Origin: Algoriphagus algorifonticola
GTDB lineage: Bacteria; Bacteroidota; Bacteroidia; Cytophagales; Cyclobacteriaceae
Length of the DNA stretch: 64,000 nucleotides
Assembly: GCF_007655305.1 (NCBI RefSeq)
Contig: NZ_VLOG01000008.1
Location: 124,001-188,000 of the forward strand
Direction of reading: 5' to 3'
Shown here: in pieces, positions 7,776 to 16,330 of the stretch
How positions within the stretch are numbered: the stretch's first letter is position 1
Layout: each line of letters begins with the position of its first letter
Program-made: the position numbers and the translations under genes
Notes under the pieces: model-generated
What the model saw: only the letters and a program-made list of their open reading frames with translations
The model's database searches: none
Told to the model about the DNA's origin: nothing

Positions 7776-9038
7776 ATGAAACATTATCAAATAGTAATCA
7801 TTGGTGGAGGTACCGCCGGAATTACAGTTGCTGCCCAATTAAAACGTAAGGATAAAAATCTGGCAATAGCCATCATTGAACCTTCCGAAAAACACTATTA
7901 CCAGCCAGCTTGGACACTTGTAGGCGCTGGTACTTTTGATTTTAAAGATACCGAAAGAGAGGAGGCCGACTACATTCCCAAAGGAGTGGAATGGATTAAA
8001 GACAAGACCACAGCCATAGATCCTAAACAGAATAAGGTTTCAACTGACAAATCAGGAGGTGTTTCTTATGATTATTTGGTAGTAGCTCCGGGTTTGGTAA
8101 TGGCGCCGGAATTATTACCTGGGCTAAGCGAAGCAATGGATAAAAAGGTTGTTTGTAGCAATTACACAGATCCCGAACATACCTGGGAAGTATTAAAGAA
8201 TTTCAAGGGAGGCAATGCTGTTTTCACCCAACCTACAACACCAATCAAGTGCGGAGGAGCGCCTCAAAAGATTATGTATTTGGCTGAAGAATTTTTCAGA
8301 AAAGCTGGAGTCAGAGAAAAAACAAACGTGATTTTTGCTACCCCTGGGACCGTGATATTTGGAGTTCCGGACTTTGCAAAAACACTCAACAAAATCATCA
8401 AGGATAGAGATATAATATTCAAGCCCTTTTATGCTCCAGTAAGAATAGATGCTGAAAATCAGGATATTTATTTTAAATACATTAAACCTGATTCTGTTCA
8501 TTCTTTTGATGGAGCAGGTATAAAAATAGGAGAAGAACAGCTTGGCAATAATGAGATCAAAATTCACTTTGATATGCTTCACCTAGCACCACCGCAGGCT
8601 GCTCCCAAGTTCATTCAGGAAAGTGACATATCCCTCAAAGAAGGGCCTGGAAAAGGGTGGGTGGACGTAGACATCCATACGCTACAGCACCTGCGTTTCC
8701 CCAATATTTTTGCTTTGGGAGACGTCGCACACCTTCCTACTGCAAAGACCGGTGCTGCAATCAGAAAACAAGCTCCCGTACTAGTGGGAAATTTACTTCA
8801 ATTAATTCGGGAAAATAAAGTTGGAGAAGAGGCTTATTCTGGATATTCTTCCTGTCCATTGGTCACAGGCTATAGTAAAATGGTTTTGGCTGAATTCAAA
8901 TATGATAACGTAAGAGACAGTGATCCATTAATCTCGAAATTTGTGGATACATCGAAAGAACAGTATAGTATGTGGCTTTTGAAAAAATATGGGCTGCCCT
9001 TTATGTATTGGAACTTGATGCTGAGAGGAAAAGCTTAA
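7776..9038 (+). CDS. sqr: Sulfide:quinone oxidoreductase, type II
   Basis: A 420-residue FAD enzyme that oxidises sulfide to sulfane sulfur and passes electrons to the membrane quinone pool. The dinucleotide-binding start IIGGGTAGIT (residues 8-17), the PIKCGGAPQK motif with Cys159 and the SSCPLVTGY motif with Cys360 correspond to the two redox cysteines of type II (mitochondrial-like) enzymes; FALGDVAHLPTAKTGAAIRK is the second FAD contact. Type II enzymes act at high sulfide and can use a separate sulfur acceptor, consistent with the rhodanese nearby. Likely controlled by the adjacent Crp/Fnr protein. A terminator follows at 9058-9091. Confidence 0.93.
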   Translation: MKHYQIVIIGGGTAGITVAAQLKRKDKNLAIAIIEPSEKHYYQPAWTLVGAGTFDFKDTEREEADYIPKGVEWIKDKTTAIDPKQNKVSTDKSGGVSYDYLVVAPGLVMAPELLPGLSEAMDKKVVCSNYTDPEHTWEVLKNFKGGNAVFTQPTTPIKCGGAPQKIMYLAEEFFRKAGVREKTNVIFATPGTVIFGVPDFAKTLNKIIKDRDIIFKPFYAPVRIDAENQDIYFKYIKPDSVHSFDGAGIKIGEEQLGNNEIKIHFDMLHLAPPQAAPKFIQESDISLKEGPGKGWVDVDIHTLQHLRFPNIFALGDVAHLPTAKTGAAIRKQAPVLVGNLLQLIRENKVGEEAYSGYSSCPLVTGYSKMVLAEFKYDNVRDSDPLISKFVDTSKEQYSMWLLKKYGLPFMYWNLMLRGKA

Positions 9039-9057
9039 AATCAACCACCAACAATCC

Positions 9058-9091
9058 TAAAGCCTATATTTTCTGGATATAGGCTTTTTTA
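9058..9091 (+). terminator. Intrinsic terminator after sqr
   Basis: A ten-base stem (AAGCCTATAT / ATATAGGCTT, 9060-9069 and 9077-9086) with a seven-base loop is followed by a T run. Confidence 0.85.
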
Positions 9092-9143
9092 TTCCTAACT
9101 TTTCGTGAATACTTGAGTTTAAAGATCATAGCTCCTCTCAATA

Positions 9144-9773
9144 ATGAAAAACGCCGGTAAAGTCACTTTACTCACTTTTTTAATTTTCTCCTCATTGGCA
9201 ATTTTACCTATGAGTTGTACCAACTTCTGTAATGACTCTTGTGGCTGCGGACCGGTTTTTGATATTAAGGATTTTAGGATTTTATCCTTCGAAACACTCT
9301 CCCTCACCACTGATGGTCAGCAGGTAAGCCCCAGTACCGTGCTTCCGTATTCAACCATTACGAAATCATTCCGCATAAAAGAAACACAGACACTTGCATA
9401 CTTGGAGTCCAATCCCTCCTACTTTACTTTCGGGACTGCAATGGCCTGTAGTCCACCTTCACCAAAATCTGCCGAGAAAATGATTGGAGTTCAGATCATC
9501 AATACCAGAGAAGTCATCTTGGGAAGCGGTGAGGTCATCAAAGTGGGACAAGACATCAGTAATCACTTTCAGATGAATTATTTTTTCAACAACACTACAC
9601 GATCCATTGATCAGTTTCTGGAGAATGGATTAACAGTTTTTCGGGATGATTTATTCAAACTCGTCTGGAACAAAGATCCTGGTAAAGAAATCGAACTTGA
9701 GTTCAGTTTAAGAATTATGATGGAGGGTGGCCTGGAATTTAACTTGCCAAATGAAATCCTAAGTATTCGTTGA
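9144..9773 (+). CDS. Hypothetical lipoprotein, Cys-rich N-terminus
   Basis: A 209-residue protein with a lipoprotein signal peptide ending in LPMSC, so it is probably lipid-anchored in the cell envelope. Just after the anchor comes a Cys cluster, CTNFCNDSCGCG, which could form disulfides or bind metal. The remainder is beta-rich and ends without a known motif. It stands alone between the sqr terminator and the feo operon. I do not recognise a family and assign no function. Confidence 0.8.
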   Translation: MKNAGKVTLLTFLIFSSLAILPMSCTNFCNDSCGCGPVFDIKDFRILSFETLSLTTDGQQVSPSTVLPYSTITKSFRIKETQTLAYLESNPSYFTFGTAMACSPPSPKSAEKMIGVQIINTREVILGSGEVIKVGQDISNHFQMNYFFNNTTRSIDQFLENGLTVFRDDLFKLVWNKDPGKEIELEFSLRIMMEGGLEFNLPNEILSIR

Positions 9774-9838
9774 TAACCATCTATCTAAAAACTGACAAAA
9801 ATCTTTATTCTTTTTCTTTAGATCCATTCCAAATAAGT

Positions 9839-9846
9839 TATTTTTG
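9839..9846 (+). promoter_or_regulatory. Bacteroidota -7 box of the feo operon (TATTTTTG)
   Basis: TATTTTTG matches TAnnTTTG and lies 34 bases before the feoA start at 9880. No Fur-type palindrome was recognised beside it. Confidence 0.45.
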
Positions 9847-9879
9847 CAAATCTTAGAAAAGGATTCCGACATTTAGTAC

Positions 9880-10101
9880 ATGACAGCTGACCAACTACCC
9901 ATTTCCAAAAGTGCCGTTATCAAGGATGTTTTAGACTCCCCTTTGAAAATCAACTTAATGGAACTGGGCTTTCTTCCAGGAAAAAAAATCACCTTGCAAC
10001 ACGTTGCTCCTTTGAATGGCCCTATGGCATTCAGACTGGAAGAATCCACTTTAGCACTTCGAAAAGCCGAAGCTGCATTGCTGGATATTCAATTACTATA
10101 A
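9880..10101 (+). CDS. feoA: Ferrous iron transport protein A
   Basis: A 73-residue SH3-like FeoA domain protein: the conserved core is LMELGFLPGKKITLQHVAPLNGP and the end ALRKAEAALLDIQLL is typical. FeoA is a cytoplasmic partner of the FeoB iron permease. It starts the operon and ends six bases before feoB. Confidence 0.9.
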   Translation: MTADQLPISKSAVIKDVLDSPLKINLMELGFLPGKKITLQHVAPLNGPMAFRLEESTLALRKAEAALLDIQLL

Positions 10102-10107
10102 TCCCAC

Positions 10108-12243
10108 ATGCCTGAACAGACTCAATCACCATTAGTCAAGCCACTCAAAATTGCCATCATAGGAAACCCCAATGTTGGTAAGTCGACCATATTCAACCAA
10201 CTCACCGGTCTAAGCCAGAAAATAGGTAATTACCCGGGGGTAACTGTGGATAAGAAAATTGGTATGATGAATTACCAAGGGTCTACTTATGAAATTATAG
10301 ATCTTCCAGGTACTTATTCCCTCTATCCAAACTCCGAAGATGAAATTATAGCCCACAGAGTATTAAATCAGTTGAGTGAAGTTGAGCGGCCTGATTATGT
10401 GTTGATGGTAATTGATTCTCTTCAGCTATCCAGAGGAATGTTTTTAGCCTCCCAGTTGATTGACCTAGGATTGAATCTGGCTTTAGTACTGAACATGTCA
10501 GATTTAGCTGAAAAGCACGATCTGGAAATAAAAGGCTTCGAATTATTCAAAGCTTTGGGTGTACCAATTTTGAACACAGACGCAAGAGGTTCCAAAGGTT
10601 TGGAGCAAATCCGGGAATTGATCCACCAGAAGAATTTTTCCAAAAAAAATCAATTCCTCCAGGTAGACGATTTCATAGACACTTCTCTTCTACAAGACAT
10701 TAAAGAGAAGTTCGATCTCTCCAATGACTATCAGGCCTATCAAATTTTAAGATTTGGACTGAAAGATAAAGGGCTTCCTCTGGAAAAAAGGCAATGGGTT
10801 AAAAACAAGATAGACAGCTTGAATATCAATTTGGAATCTGCCCAACTTGAAGAAACCAAGCTCAGATATAGAAGAATCACCGAAATCATTGAAAAAGTAC
10901 TGGTTAAAAAAGAGGATAGAAAAGAGTCTTCTAGCACCATCGATAAAATTATTTTACATCCTGTTTTCGGTTATCTCTTATTCGCCTCCATCCTATTGGT
11001 CATTTTTCAGGCAATTTTTGCCTGGGCCACAGTTCCAATGGACTTGATAGATGGGGTTTTTGCTGATTTGGGAACTTGGGTGAGTACAGTTTTACCAGAA
11101 GGAGTATTGACCAGTCTCTTAGCCGAAGGTATTATCCCCGGTATAGGAGGTATAGTCATTTTTATTCCTCAAATCGCCTTGCTTTTTGGATTTTTAGCCA
11201 TTCTGGAGGACACAGGGTATATGTCCAGAGTGGTCTTTTTGATGGACAGATGGATGCGCCCCTTTGGTCTTCACGGTAAAAGTATAGTGCCTTTGGTTTC
11301 AGGAGTAGCATGTGCTATTCCAGGAGTCATGGCTGCAAGAAATATCGGTAACTGGAAAGAGAAAATCATAACCATCATGGTGACTCCGCTAATGAGTTGC
11401 TCAGCAAGGCTGCCGGTTTATATTATTCTAATTGGTTTGGTAGTTCCAAATGAGACCGTTTTAGGGTTTATTAATCTTCAAGCTGTCGCCTTATTGTCTC
11501 TTTATCTTTTGGGAGTTATTGGCGTTTTATTTACTGCTTTTGGACTTAAAAGCATCCTAAAAACCGATGAAAAGAGCTTTTTGATGGTAGAACTCCCATC
11601 TTATCGTACCCCAAGGTGGAAAGACGTTATCATTACCATGTACAATAAGTCCAAGACATTTGTGACTGAGGCAGGAAAGGTGATTTTAGCTATTTCAATC
11701 ATTCTATGGGTATTGGGCACCTATGGCCCTCCTGAAAAAATGGAGGAAATCAGAGCAGAAAGGGATCAAAAAATAGAATTGGCGTCTTCTGAAGTGGACA
11801 TAGAAGAAATCAGAGCAGAAGCCTCATCAGACTTATTGGAAAATTCCTTCATAGGAATCATGGGAAGAGCTATTGAGCCAGCTATTCGACCCTTAGGTTA
11901 TGACTGGAAAATTGGAATAGCATTGATCACATCCTTTGCGGCTAGAGAAGTATTCGTATCCACCATTGCGACTATTTACAGCATAGGGGGTGATCCAGAA
12001 GACGATTCCACCATTCGGGAAAAGTTGAATGCTCAAATTAACCCGGTGACGGGTGATAAAGTATTCAACAAAGCCACCGCATTCTCTTTGATGGTATTTT
12101 ATGTTTTCGCTATGCAGTGTATGAGTACCCTGGCGATTGTGTACAGGGAAACTAAAGGATGGAAATGGCCGTTAATCCAAACAGTATACATGACCGCTTT
12201 GGCTTATGTATCAGCATTGATTACTTATCAAATTTTATCCTAA
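10108..12243 (+). CDS. feoB: Ferrous iron transporter B
   Basis: 711 residues, the usual length. The N-terminal GTPase domain shows G1 GNPNVGKST (residue 17 on), G3 DLPGTYSL and G4 NMSD (about 128-131), followed by a regulatory helical domain. The membrane part has two Gate segments, including PLVSGVACAIPGVMAARNI and PLMSCSARLPVYIIL, and a later SFAAREVFVST motif. FeoB imports Fe2+ across the inner membrane. An internal charged stretch between Gate regions (about 540-575) is normal. It is followed one base later by a 38-codon partner gene. Confidence 0.95.
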   Translation: MPEQTQSPLVKPLKIAIIGNPNVGKSTIFNQLTGLSQKIGNYPGVTVDKKIGMMNYQGSTYEIIDLPGTYSLYPNSEDEIIAHRVLNQLSEVERPDYVLMVIDSLQLSRGMFLASQLIDLGLNLALVLNMSDLAEKHDLEIKGFELFKALGVPILNTDARGSKGLEQIRELIHQKNFSKKNQFLQVDDFIDTSLLQDIKEKFDLSNDYQAYQILRFGLKDKGLPLEKRQWVKNKIDSLNINLESAQLEETKLRYRRITEIIEKVLVKKEDRKESSSTIDKIILHPVFGYLLFASILLVIFQAIFAWATVPMDLIDGVFADLGTWVSTVLPEGVLTSLLAEGIIPGIGGIVIFIPQIALLFGFLAILEDTGYMSRVVFLMDRWMRPFGLHGKSIVPLVSGVACAIPGVMAARNIGNWKEKIITIMVTPLMSCSARLPVYIILIGLVVPNETVLGFINLQAVALLSLYLLGVIGVLFTAFGLKSILKTDEKSFLMVELPSYRTPRWKDVIITMYNKSKTFVTEAGKVILAISIILWVLGTYGPPEKMEEIRAERDQKIELASSEVDIEEIRAEASSDLLENSFIGIMGRAIEPAIRPLGYDWKIGIALITSFAAREVFVSTIATIYSIGGDPEDDSTIREKLNAQINPVTGDKVFNKATAFSLMVFYVFAMQCMSTLAIVYRETKGWKWPLIQTVYMTALAYVSALITYQILS

Positions 12244-12244
12244 A

Positions 12245-12361
12245 ATGTGGCAAGAAATAATCGTAGGAATTATCGTGTTGGGAGCAGTAGTCTATTTGGT
12301 TAGAAGGTTTTTCTATAAGCCTAAAACCGAACCGGGCTGTGATAAATGTGCTAAACCTTGA
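12245..12361 (+). CDS. FeoB-associated Cys-rich small membrane protein
   Basis: A 38-residue ORF starting one base after the feoB stop. It has one membrane helix (about residues 5-19), a basic turn RRFFYKPK, and a short tail with a CDKC pair. This is the layout of the 'FeoB-associated Cys-rich membrane protein' family that replaces FeoC in many Bacteroidota and Firmicutes. The CxxC pair may bind iron or a cluster. A role in FeoB complex assembly is inferred from position and family. Small enough to be missed by automatic calling. Confidence 0.85.
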   Translation: MWQEIIVGIIVLGAVVYLVRRFFYKPKTEPGCDKCAKP

Positions 12362-12409
12362 TTTGAAGAAAAAAAGGTAGCATTTCCAATTTTTTGATAA
12401 TTTCACCCT

Positions 12410-13885
12410 ATGGGCAAAGTTGCCAGTCAAAGTATTCAAACCACACTTTTTTCCTACTTAGGTGTAGTCATTGGCTATTTTAATGTCCTTTGGTTATATC
12501 CTTATGCTTTAGAAGCTGCTCAGCTAGGTACTTTTCGCACTATTCAAGATCTAGCTTTACTCTTTGTTCCCTTTGCTCAATTAGGATTGGGACACGGAAT
12601 TACCCGGTATTTCCCCAAATTAAAAGCAGGTCATTCTGCTTTTTTGAGTTTTAGTTTGCTTCTCGCCTCCGCAGGCTTTGTTTTAGTGAGTTTTCTATTC
12701 TTCGTATTCAAAGAGGAAATTATTGGTTTATTTTCGGCTAATTCTCCTGAGCTGATCAATTATTTATGGATTGTTTTATTGATCACATTTTTGGCTTTGG
12801 CCAATTCTATCTTAGATGCCTACAGCAGATCCTTTCTTAAAGTAGCTATTCCTACCTTCTTCCGGGAGGTTTTGCTTAGATTACTGACAGGCCTTTGGGT
12901 CATTTGTTTTTTGATGAAATGGATCAATTTTGATTGGATGATGGCAGGGCTAATAGCAGTCTATGGGATACCGCTATTAGGGATTCTGGTTTATTTATCA
13001 TGGTTGAAAGTTTTGAAAGTTGACCTTAATTGGCGGTCATTTCCAAAAGGATTCAGAAGCTCATTTTTAAAATTCAGTCTTATAACTTTCCTAGCCACTG
13101 CTGCCTCTACCCTAATTATGAAAATTGACAGCATCATGGTCAGTTCCATGGTCAATTTGGAAGCAAATGCAATTTATACCATTGCATTTAGTATGGCATT
13201 GGTCATAGAAATGCCAAGAAGAGCTATTTCTCAAGTTGTGATGCCCGTAGTCGCCGATCATTTTTCAAAAAACAATCTGGTAGAAATTAACCGGCTATAT
13301 AAGGAAGTTTCCACAAGGCAATTCTACATCTGTGTTTTATTATTTCTGGGAATTTGGGCCAATATTGATTCCATTTACCATTTCATTCCAAACAGAGAAA
13401 TATATGAAAGCGGAAAGTGGATCGTATTCATAATTGGTTTGGGAAAACTCATTGATGTGGCCTTTTCTATCAACTCAGAAATTCTGGTTTTCTCCAAATA
13501 TTATAGGTTTAACCTGGTTGCCACAATTGCCATGAGTATCTTGATTATTTTGATGAATTATTGGTTAATTCCTATTTATGGGATAGAAGGAGCTGCAATT
13601 GCATCAGCATTGGTCATGTTGGCATTCAATGCAGTTAAATTTCTATTCCTAAAAATCAGGTTAAATTTTAATCCATTCTCAGTGGACACGGTAAAAATCA
13701 TCGGCTTAGGTCTTTTCGCTCTGATTATGACTTCCATTTTACCAATGATGGAAAATCCATTGATCGATTTGACAATTAGATCAATCTTGATTCTAGGAAT
13801 ATTTTGGTTGATTGCGGTGAGTGGTTTTTATGGAAAAGCTGAACTCAACTGGATAAAGGAAAAAATTAAAAAGTCCGGGTCTTAG
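12410..13885 (+). CDS. Polysaccharide/oligosaccharide flippase (MATE-like)
   Basis: A 491-residue membrane protein with 12-14 hydrophobic segments and the start QTTLFSYLGVVIGYFNVLWL typical of the lipopolysaccharide flippase (Wzx/RfbX) branch of the MOP superfamily. These proteins flip lipid-linked sugars to the periplasmic side. No glycosyltransferases lie nearby, so it is not part of a visible surface-polysaccharide cluster and its substrate is open. Its final codons overlap, on the other strand, the terminator end of the structured RNA at 13861-14078. Confidence 0.82.
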   Translation: MGKVASQSIQTTLFSYLGVVIGYFNVLWLYPYALEAAQLGTFRTIQDLALLFVPFAQLGLGHGITRYFPKLKAGHSAFLSFSLLLASAGFVLVSFLFFVFKEEIIGLFSANSPELINYLWIVLLITFLALANSILDAYSRSFLKVAIPTFFREVLLRLLTGLWVICFLMKWINFDWMMAGLIAVYGIPLLGILVYLSWLKVLKVDLNWRSFPKGFRSSFLKFSLITFLATAASTLIMKIDSIMVSSMVNLEANAIYTIAFSMALVIEMPRRAISQVVMPVVADHFSKNNLVEINRLYKEVSTRQFYICVLLFLGIWANIDSIYHFIPNREIYESGKWIVFIIGLGKLIDVAFSINSEILVFSKYYRFNLVATIAMSILIILMNYWLIPIYGIEGAAIASALVMLAFNAVKFLFLKIRLNFNPFSVDTVKIIGLGLFALIMTSILPMMENPLIDLTIRSILILGIFWLIAVSGFYGKAELNWIKEKIKKSGS

Positions 13886-14078
13886 AGTGTTACAAACCTC
13901 CGTATAGACAAGATTTGAGCTGCCTTTAATCCGCAAACTTCCACTGTTATCCTGCTTTTATGGGCGAGGCCCCGATTAGTCCGATAACATCGGTATCGAG
14001 GTGAGGCCTGTTTTTGGAAAGGGCTTCACTCGGTAATTATGTTAATTGTGAAGTTTGAACATGTCGGCGACCCGGACT
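13861..14078 (-). ncRNA. Structured small RNA, 6S RNA (ssrS) candidate
   Basis: A minus-strand unit with its own promoter, fold and terminator. A -7 box TATATTTG lies at 14083-14090. The closing stem pairs 14069-14077 (GTCCGGGTC read on the minus strand) with 13873-13881 (GACCCGGAC), nine perfect pairs, and a T-rich tract follows at 13872-13861. Inside, CAAACTTC (14057-14050) can pair with GAAGTTTG (13941-13934) or with GAGGTTTG (13900-13893), and a long GC-rich hairpin occupies about 13965-14028. Length (about 215 bases) and the single long interrupted hairpin suit 6S RNA, which mimics an open promoter and binds RNA polymerase. The family call is inference; the structured RNA is well supported. 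Confidence 0.6.
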
Positions 14079-14082
14079 CGTG

Positions 14083-14090
14083 CAAATATA
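14083..14090 (-). promoter_or_regulatory. Bacteroidota -7 box of the structured RNA (TATATTTG)
   Basis: Perfect TAnnTTTG match on the minus strand, five to six bases upstream of the first base of the closing stem, the expected distance to a transcription start. Confidence 0.6.
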
Positions 14091-14289
14091 CGATATTATG
14101 AGAGAGGGGTTAAGTAAATAGAGGATTATTCCAGAAATATCCGGAGAAAACAAGATGTCAAATCGATTAAAATGAAATATAATTCTGATTATTGGAGCCC
14201 TTTTCTTTAAAAATTAGAACCAAATCAAAAATTTAGCGTTCGCAACAAAATATTATACCGTTTCTATATTTAAACATTTCATTTAGCCT

Positions 14290-14297
14290 TAACTTTG
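14290..14297 (+). promoter_or_regulatory. Bacteroidota -7 box upstream of usp (TAACTTTG)
   Basis: TAACTTTG matches TAnnTTTG and lies 23 bases before the ATG at 14320. The rest of the gap from 14091 to 14289 shows nothing I can identify; it is AT-rich. Confidence 0.5.
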
Positions 14298-14319
14298 TAA
14301 TTCCAAAACCCGGAGAACT

Positions 14320-15240
14320 ATGTACTTGATTAAAAAAATGATCGTTTGCCTGGACCAAACTTCTTTGGACAAGACCTTGATTCAATATGCGGCATTTATC
14401 GCCAAAGTGAATCAAACCAAGAAGATTTACTTTGTCAATGTGATCAAAAATCTATCTGTACCTAAGGAGGTTTTGGAAGAGTTTCCAAATTTGGTGGAGA
14501 GCATGATCAATGAAAGACAAGCCGCCATGGAAACGGTTGTCTCTGAAAACTTCCCTGATCAAAAAGGTATCTCCTTAAACTATATTGTAAAAGAAGGTTC
14601 TTTATCTAAAAAGGTTCTCAAATTAGCTGAGGAGAAATCTGCTGATATGATTATTGTTGGTAGAAAAATTCATCTCCCAGGCACTGGCGTAGTATCTTTG
14701 AGGCTGGCAAGACGTGCATCTTGTTCCTTATTGATCGTTCCTGAAAACTCTCAACCAAAAGTTCAAAAAATTCTGGTTCCATCTGATTTTTCGGATTATT
14801 CTAAGGATGCGCTGGAAGAAGCGATTATGATCGCTGAAAAACATGGAAATGTGGAAATCGTCTGCCAGAATGTATTCTCTATCCCTTCCGGTTATCATTT
14901 CACAGGGAAAAGCTACGAAGAGTTTACTCAAATCATGCAAATGCATGCTGAGATAGCTTACAAAAAATTCATTCGGAAAATAAATACCAAAGGAATCAAA
15001 ATCACTCCTGTCTATACCAAAGACGAGGATGATGACCCCGTTCAGGAAATTGTGAACAAGGCCTTGGAAATCAATGCTGATGGCATCATTATCGGAGCTA
15101 AAGGACGAACAGCTGCTACCGCACTTTTCATTGGCAGTATGGCTGAAAGACTTATTCAATTCAATGACAGCCTTCCTCTTTTAGTCACAAGGCCTAAAGG
15201 CAAAAACGCAGGTATTCTAGATTATATCCTGGAAATCTAA
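14320..15240 (+). CDS. Universal stress protein, tandem UspA domains
   Basis: 306 residues with two UspA-like domains (about 1-145 and 147-295). The first ends VGRKIHLPGTGVVSLRLARRASCSLLIVPE; the second carries IGAKGRTAATALFIGSMAERLI, a G-x-x-G-type nucleotide loop. A short extension ending LDYILEI follows. It is a distant paralogue of the product at 6123-6926 but not its neighbour in function as far as can be seen. Cytoplasmic. The gene has a good -7 box and converges with the metallopeptidase gene three bases downstream. Confidence 0.88.
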   Translation: MYLIKKMIVCLDQTSLDKTLIQYAAFIAKVNQTKKIYFVNVIKNLSVPKEVLEEFPNLVESMINERQAAMETVVSENFPDQKGISLNYIVKEGSLSKKVLKLAEEKSADMIIVGRKIHLPGTGVVSLRLARRASCSLLIVPENSQPKVQKILVPSDFSDYSKDALEEAIMIAEKHGNVEIVCQNVFSIPSGYHFTGKSYEEFTQIMQMHAEIAYKKFIRKINTKGIKITPVYTKDEDDDPVQEIVNKALEINADGIIIGAKGRTAATALFIGSMAERLIQFNDSLPLLVTRPKGKNAGILDYILEI

Positions 15241-15243
15241 ATC

Positions 15244-16134
15244 TTACAGTGATTTGGCGCTGAAGGTATCGCCTTGGCTCAAATCCCCTGTATCAAATCC
15301 TTTTTTGAACCAGCGCATTCTTTGAGCAGATGTGCCATGGGTAAAAGAATCAGGTACTACCCTACCCCCTGCCTGTTTTTGAAGCCGGTCATCTCCAATA
15401 GCATTGGCAGCATTCAGTGCTTCTTCCAAATCCCCCCTTTCCATCATCCCGCTGCTTTTTTGGCTGTGATGTGCCCAAACTCCTGCAAGGAAATCCGCCT
15501 GAAGCTCCAGTCTAACAGAATATTGATTATACTCTTGATCGCTAATCTGACCTCTCAGGGAATGAACCTCATCAGTAATTCCCATGATTTTTTGGATATG
15601 ATGTCCTACTTCATGGGCAATAACATAGGCTTGAGCAAAATCACCCGGCGCATTTAATTTCCTTTCCATATCCTCAAAAAAGCTCAAATCTATATACAGT
15701 TTTTCATCAGCCGGACAATAAAAAGGACCTGTTGCCGCGCTGGCATTACCACAAGCCGAAGAAACTGATCCAGTAAAAAGTACTAAAGTTGGTTCTCTAT
15801 AATTGGAAATTAATTGATTCCATACCTGCTCTGTATCCCCCAATATGACTGCACTAAATTCAGCCAATTCATCTTCCTCAGCAGTTGGCTGATAATTGGA
15901 TTCCGTCGTAAATCCTTGCCCTCCACCTTGCAAAAATCCACCTAAAAAGCTTAATGGGTTGGTACCTGTAATAATGGAAAATGCAATTAATATCCCTACT
16001 ATAATGAGTCCTGTTTTGGAAAAGAGGATTTTGAGCAATGAACCTATCAATAATGGATTCATTCCTCCTCCAGAAGAACTTCTTCCTCTTCTATCATCGA
16101 TATTGCTGCTTTTTTTGCGGCCTTGCCATTTCAT
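15244..16134 (-). CDS. Neutral zinc metallopeptidase, YpfJ family
   Basis: 296 residues. A Gly/Ser/Arg-rich N-terminus is followed by one membrane helix (about 34-58), a Gly-rich linker and a catalytic domain with the zinc motif HEVGHH (about residues 174-179); FLAGVWAHHSQ downstream supplies the third-ligand region typical of this family. The C-terminus HGTSAQRMRWFKKGFDTGD is a conserved family ending. The catalytic part probably faces the periplasm. No substrate is known for most members. Confidence 0.92.
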   Translation of the reverse strand: MKWQGRKKSSNIDDRRGRSSSGGGMNPLLIGSLLKILFSKTGLIIVGILIAFSIITGTNPLSFLGGFLQGGGQGFTTESNYQPTAEEDELAEFSAVILGDTEQVWNQLISNYREPTLVLFTGSVSSACGNASAATGPFYCPADEKLYIDLSFFEDMERKLNAPGDFAQAYVIAHEVGHHIQKIMGITDEVHSLRGQISDQEYNQYSVRLELQADFLAGVWAHHSQKSSGMMERGDLEEALNAANAIGDDRLQKQAGGRVVPDSFTHGTSAQRMRWFKKGFDTGDLSQGDTFSAKSL

Positions 16135-16330
16135 AGTATTCCTTTTGATGTTAAAGTCCCTTTTATTCTTTTCATGAAAAAGATAAACAAGGGCTTAGCG
16201 TAGAAAATAATTTAAAGAAAGAAAGATCTCTTCGCATTCTCCGTGTAAAATTTATTTCCCACATCATTAAAATTAACCAAATTGACCAAAAAGCAATCAA
16301 TAGCTTTTTAATAAATCAAACCCAAAACCT

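Noticed and set aside
9839-9880. Fur-box in the feo promoter
   Set aside because: I searched the region for an AT-rich GATAAT-type palindrome and saw none convincing.
13886-14080. tmRNA, RNase P RNA or SRP RNA in the gap after the flippase
   Set aside because: No tmRNA tag reading frame or CCA end, no RNase P core GAGGAAAGTCC with its partner, and no SRP GGAAGCA-like tetraloop motif were seen; 6S fits the fold better.
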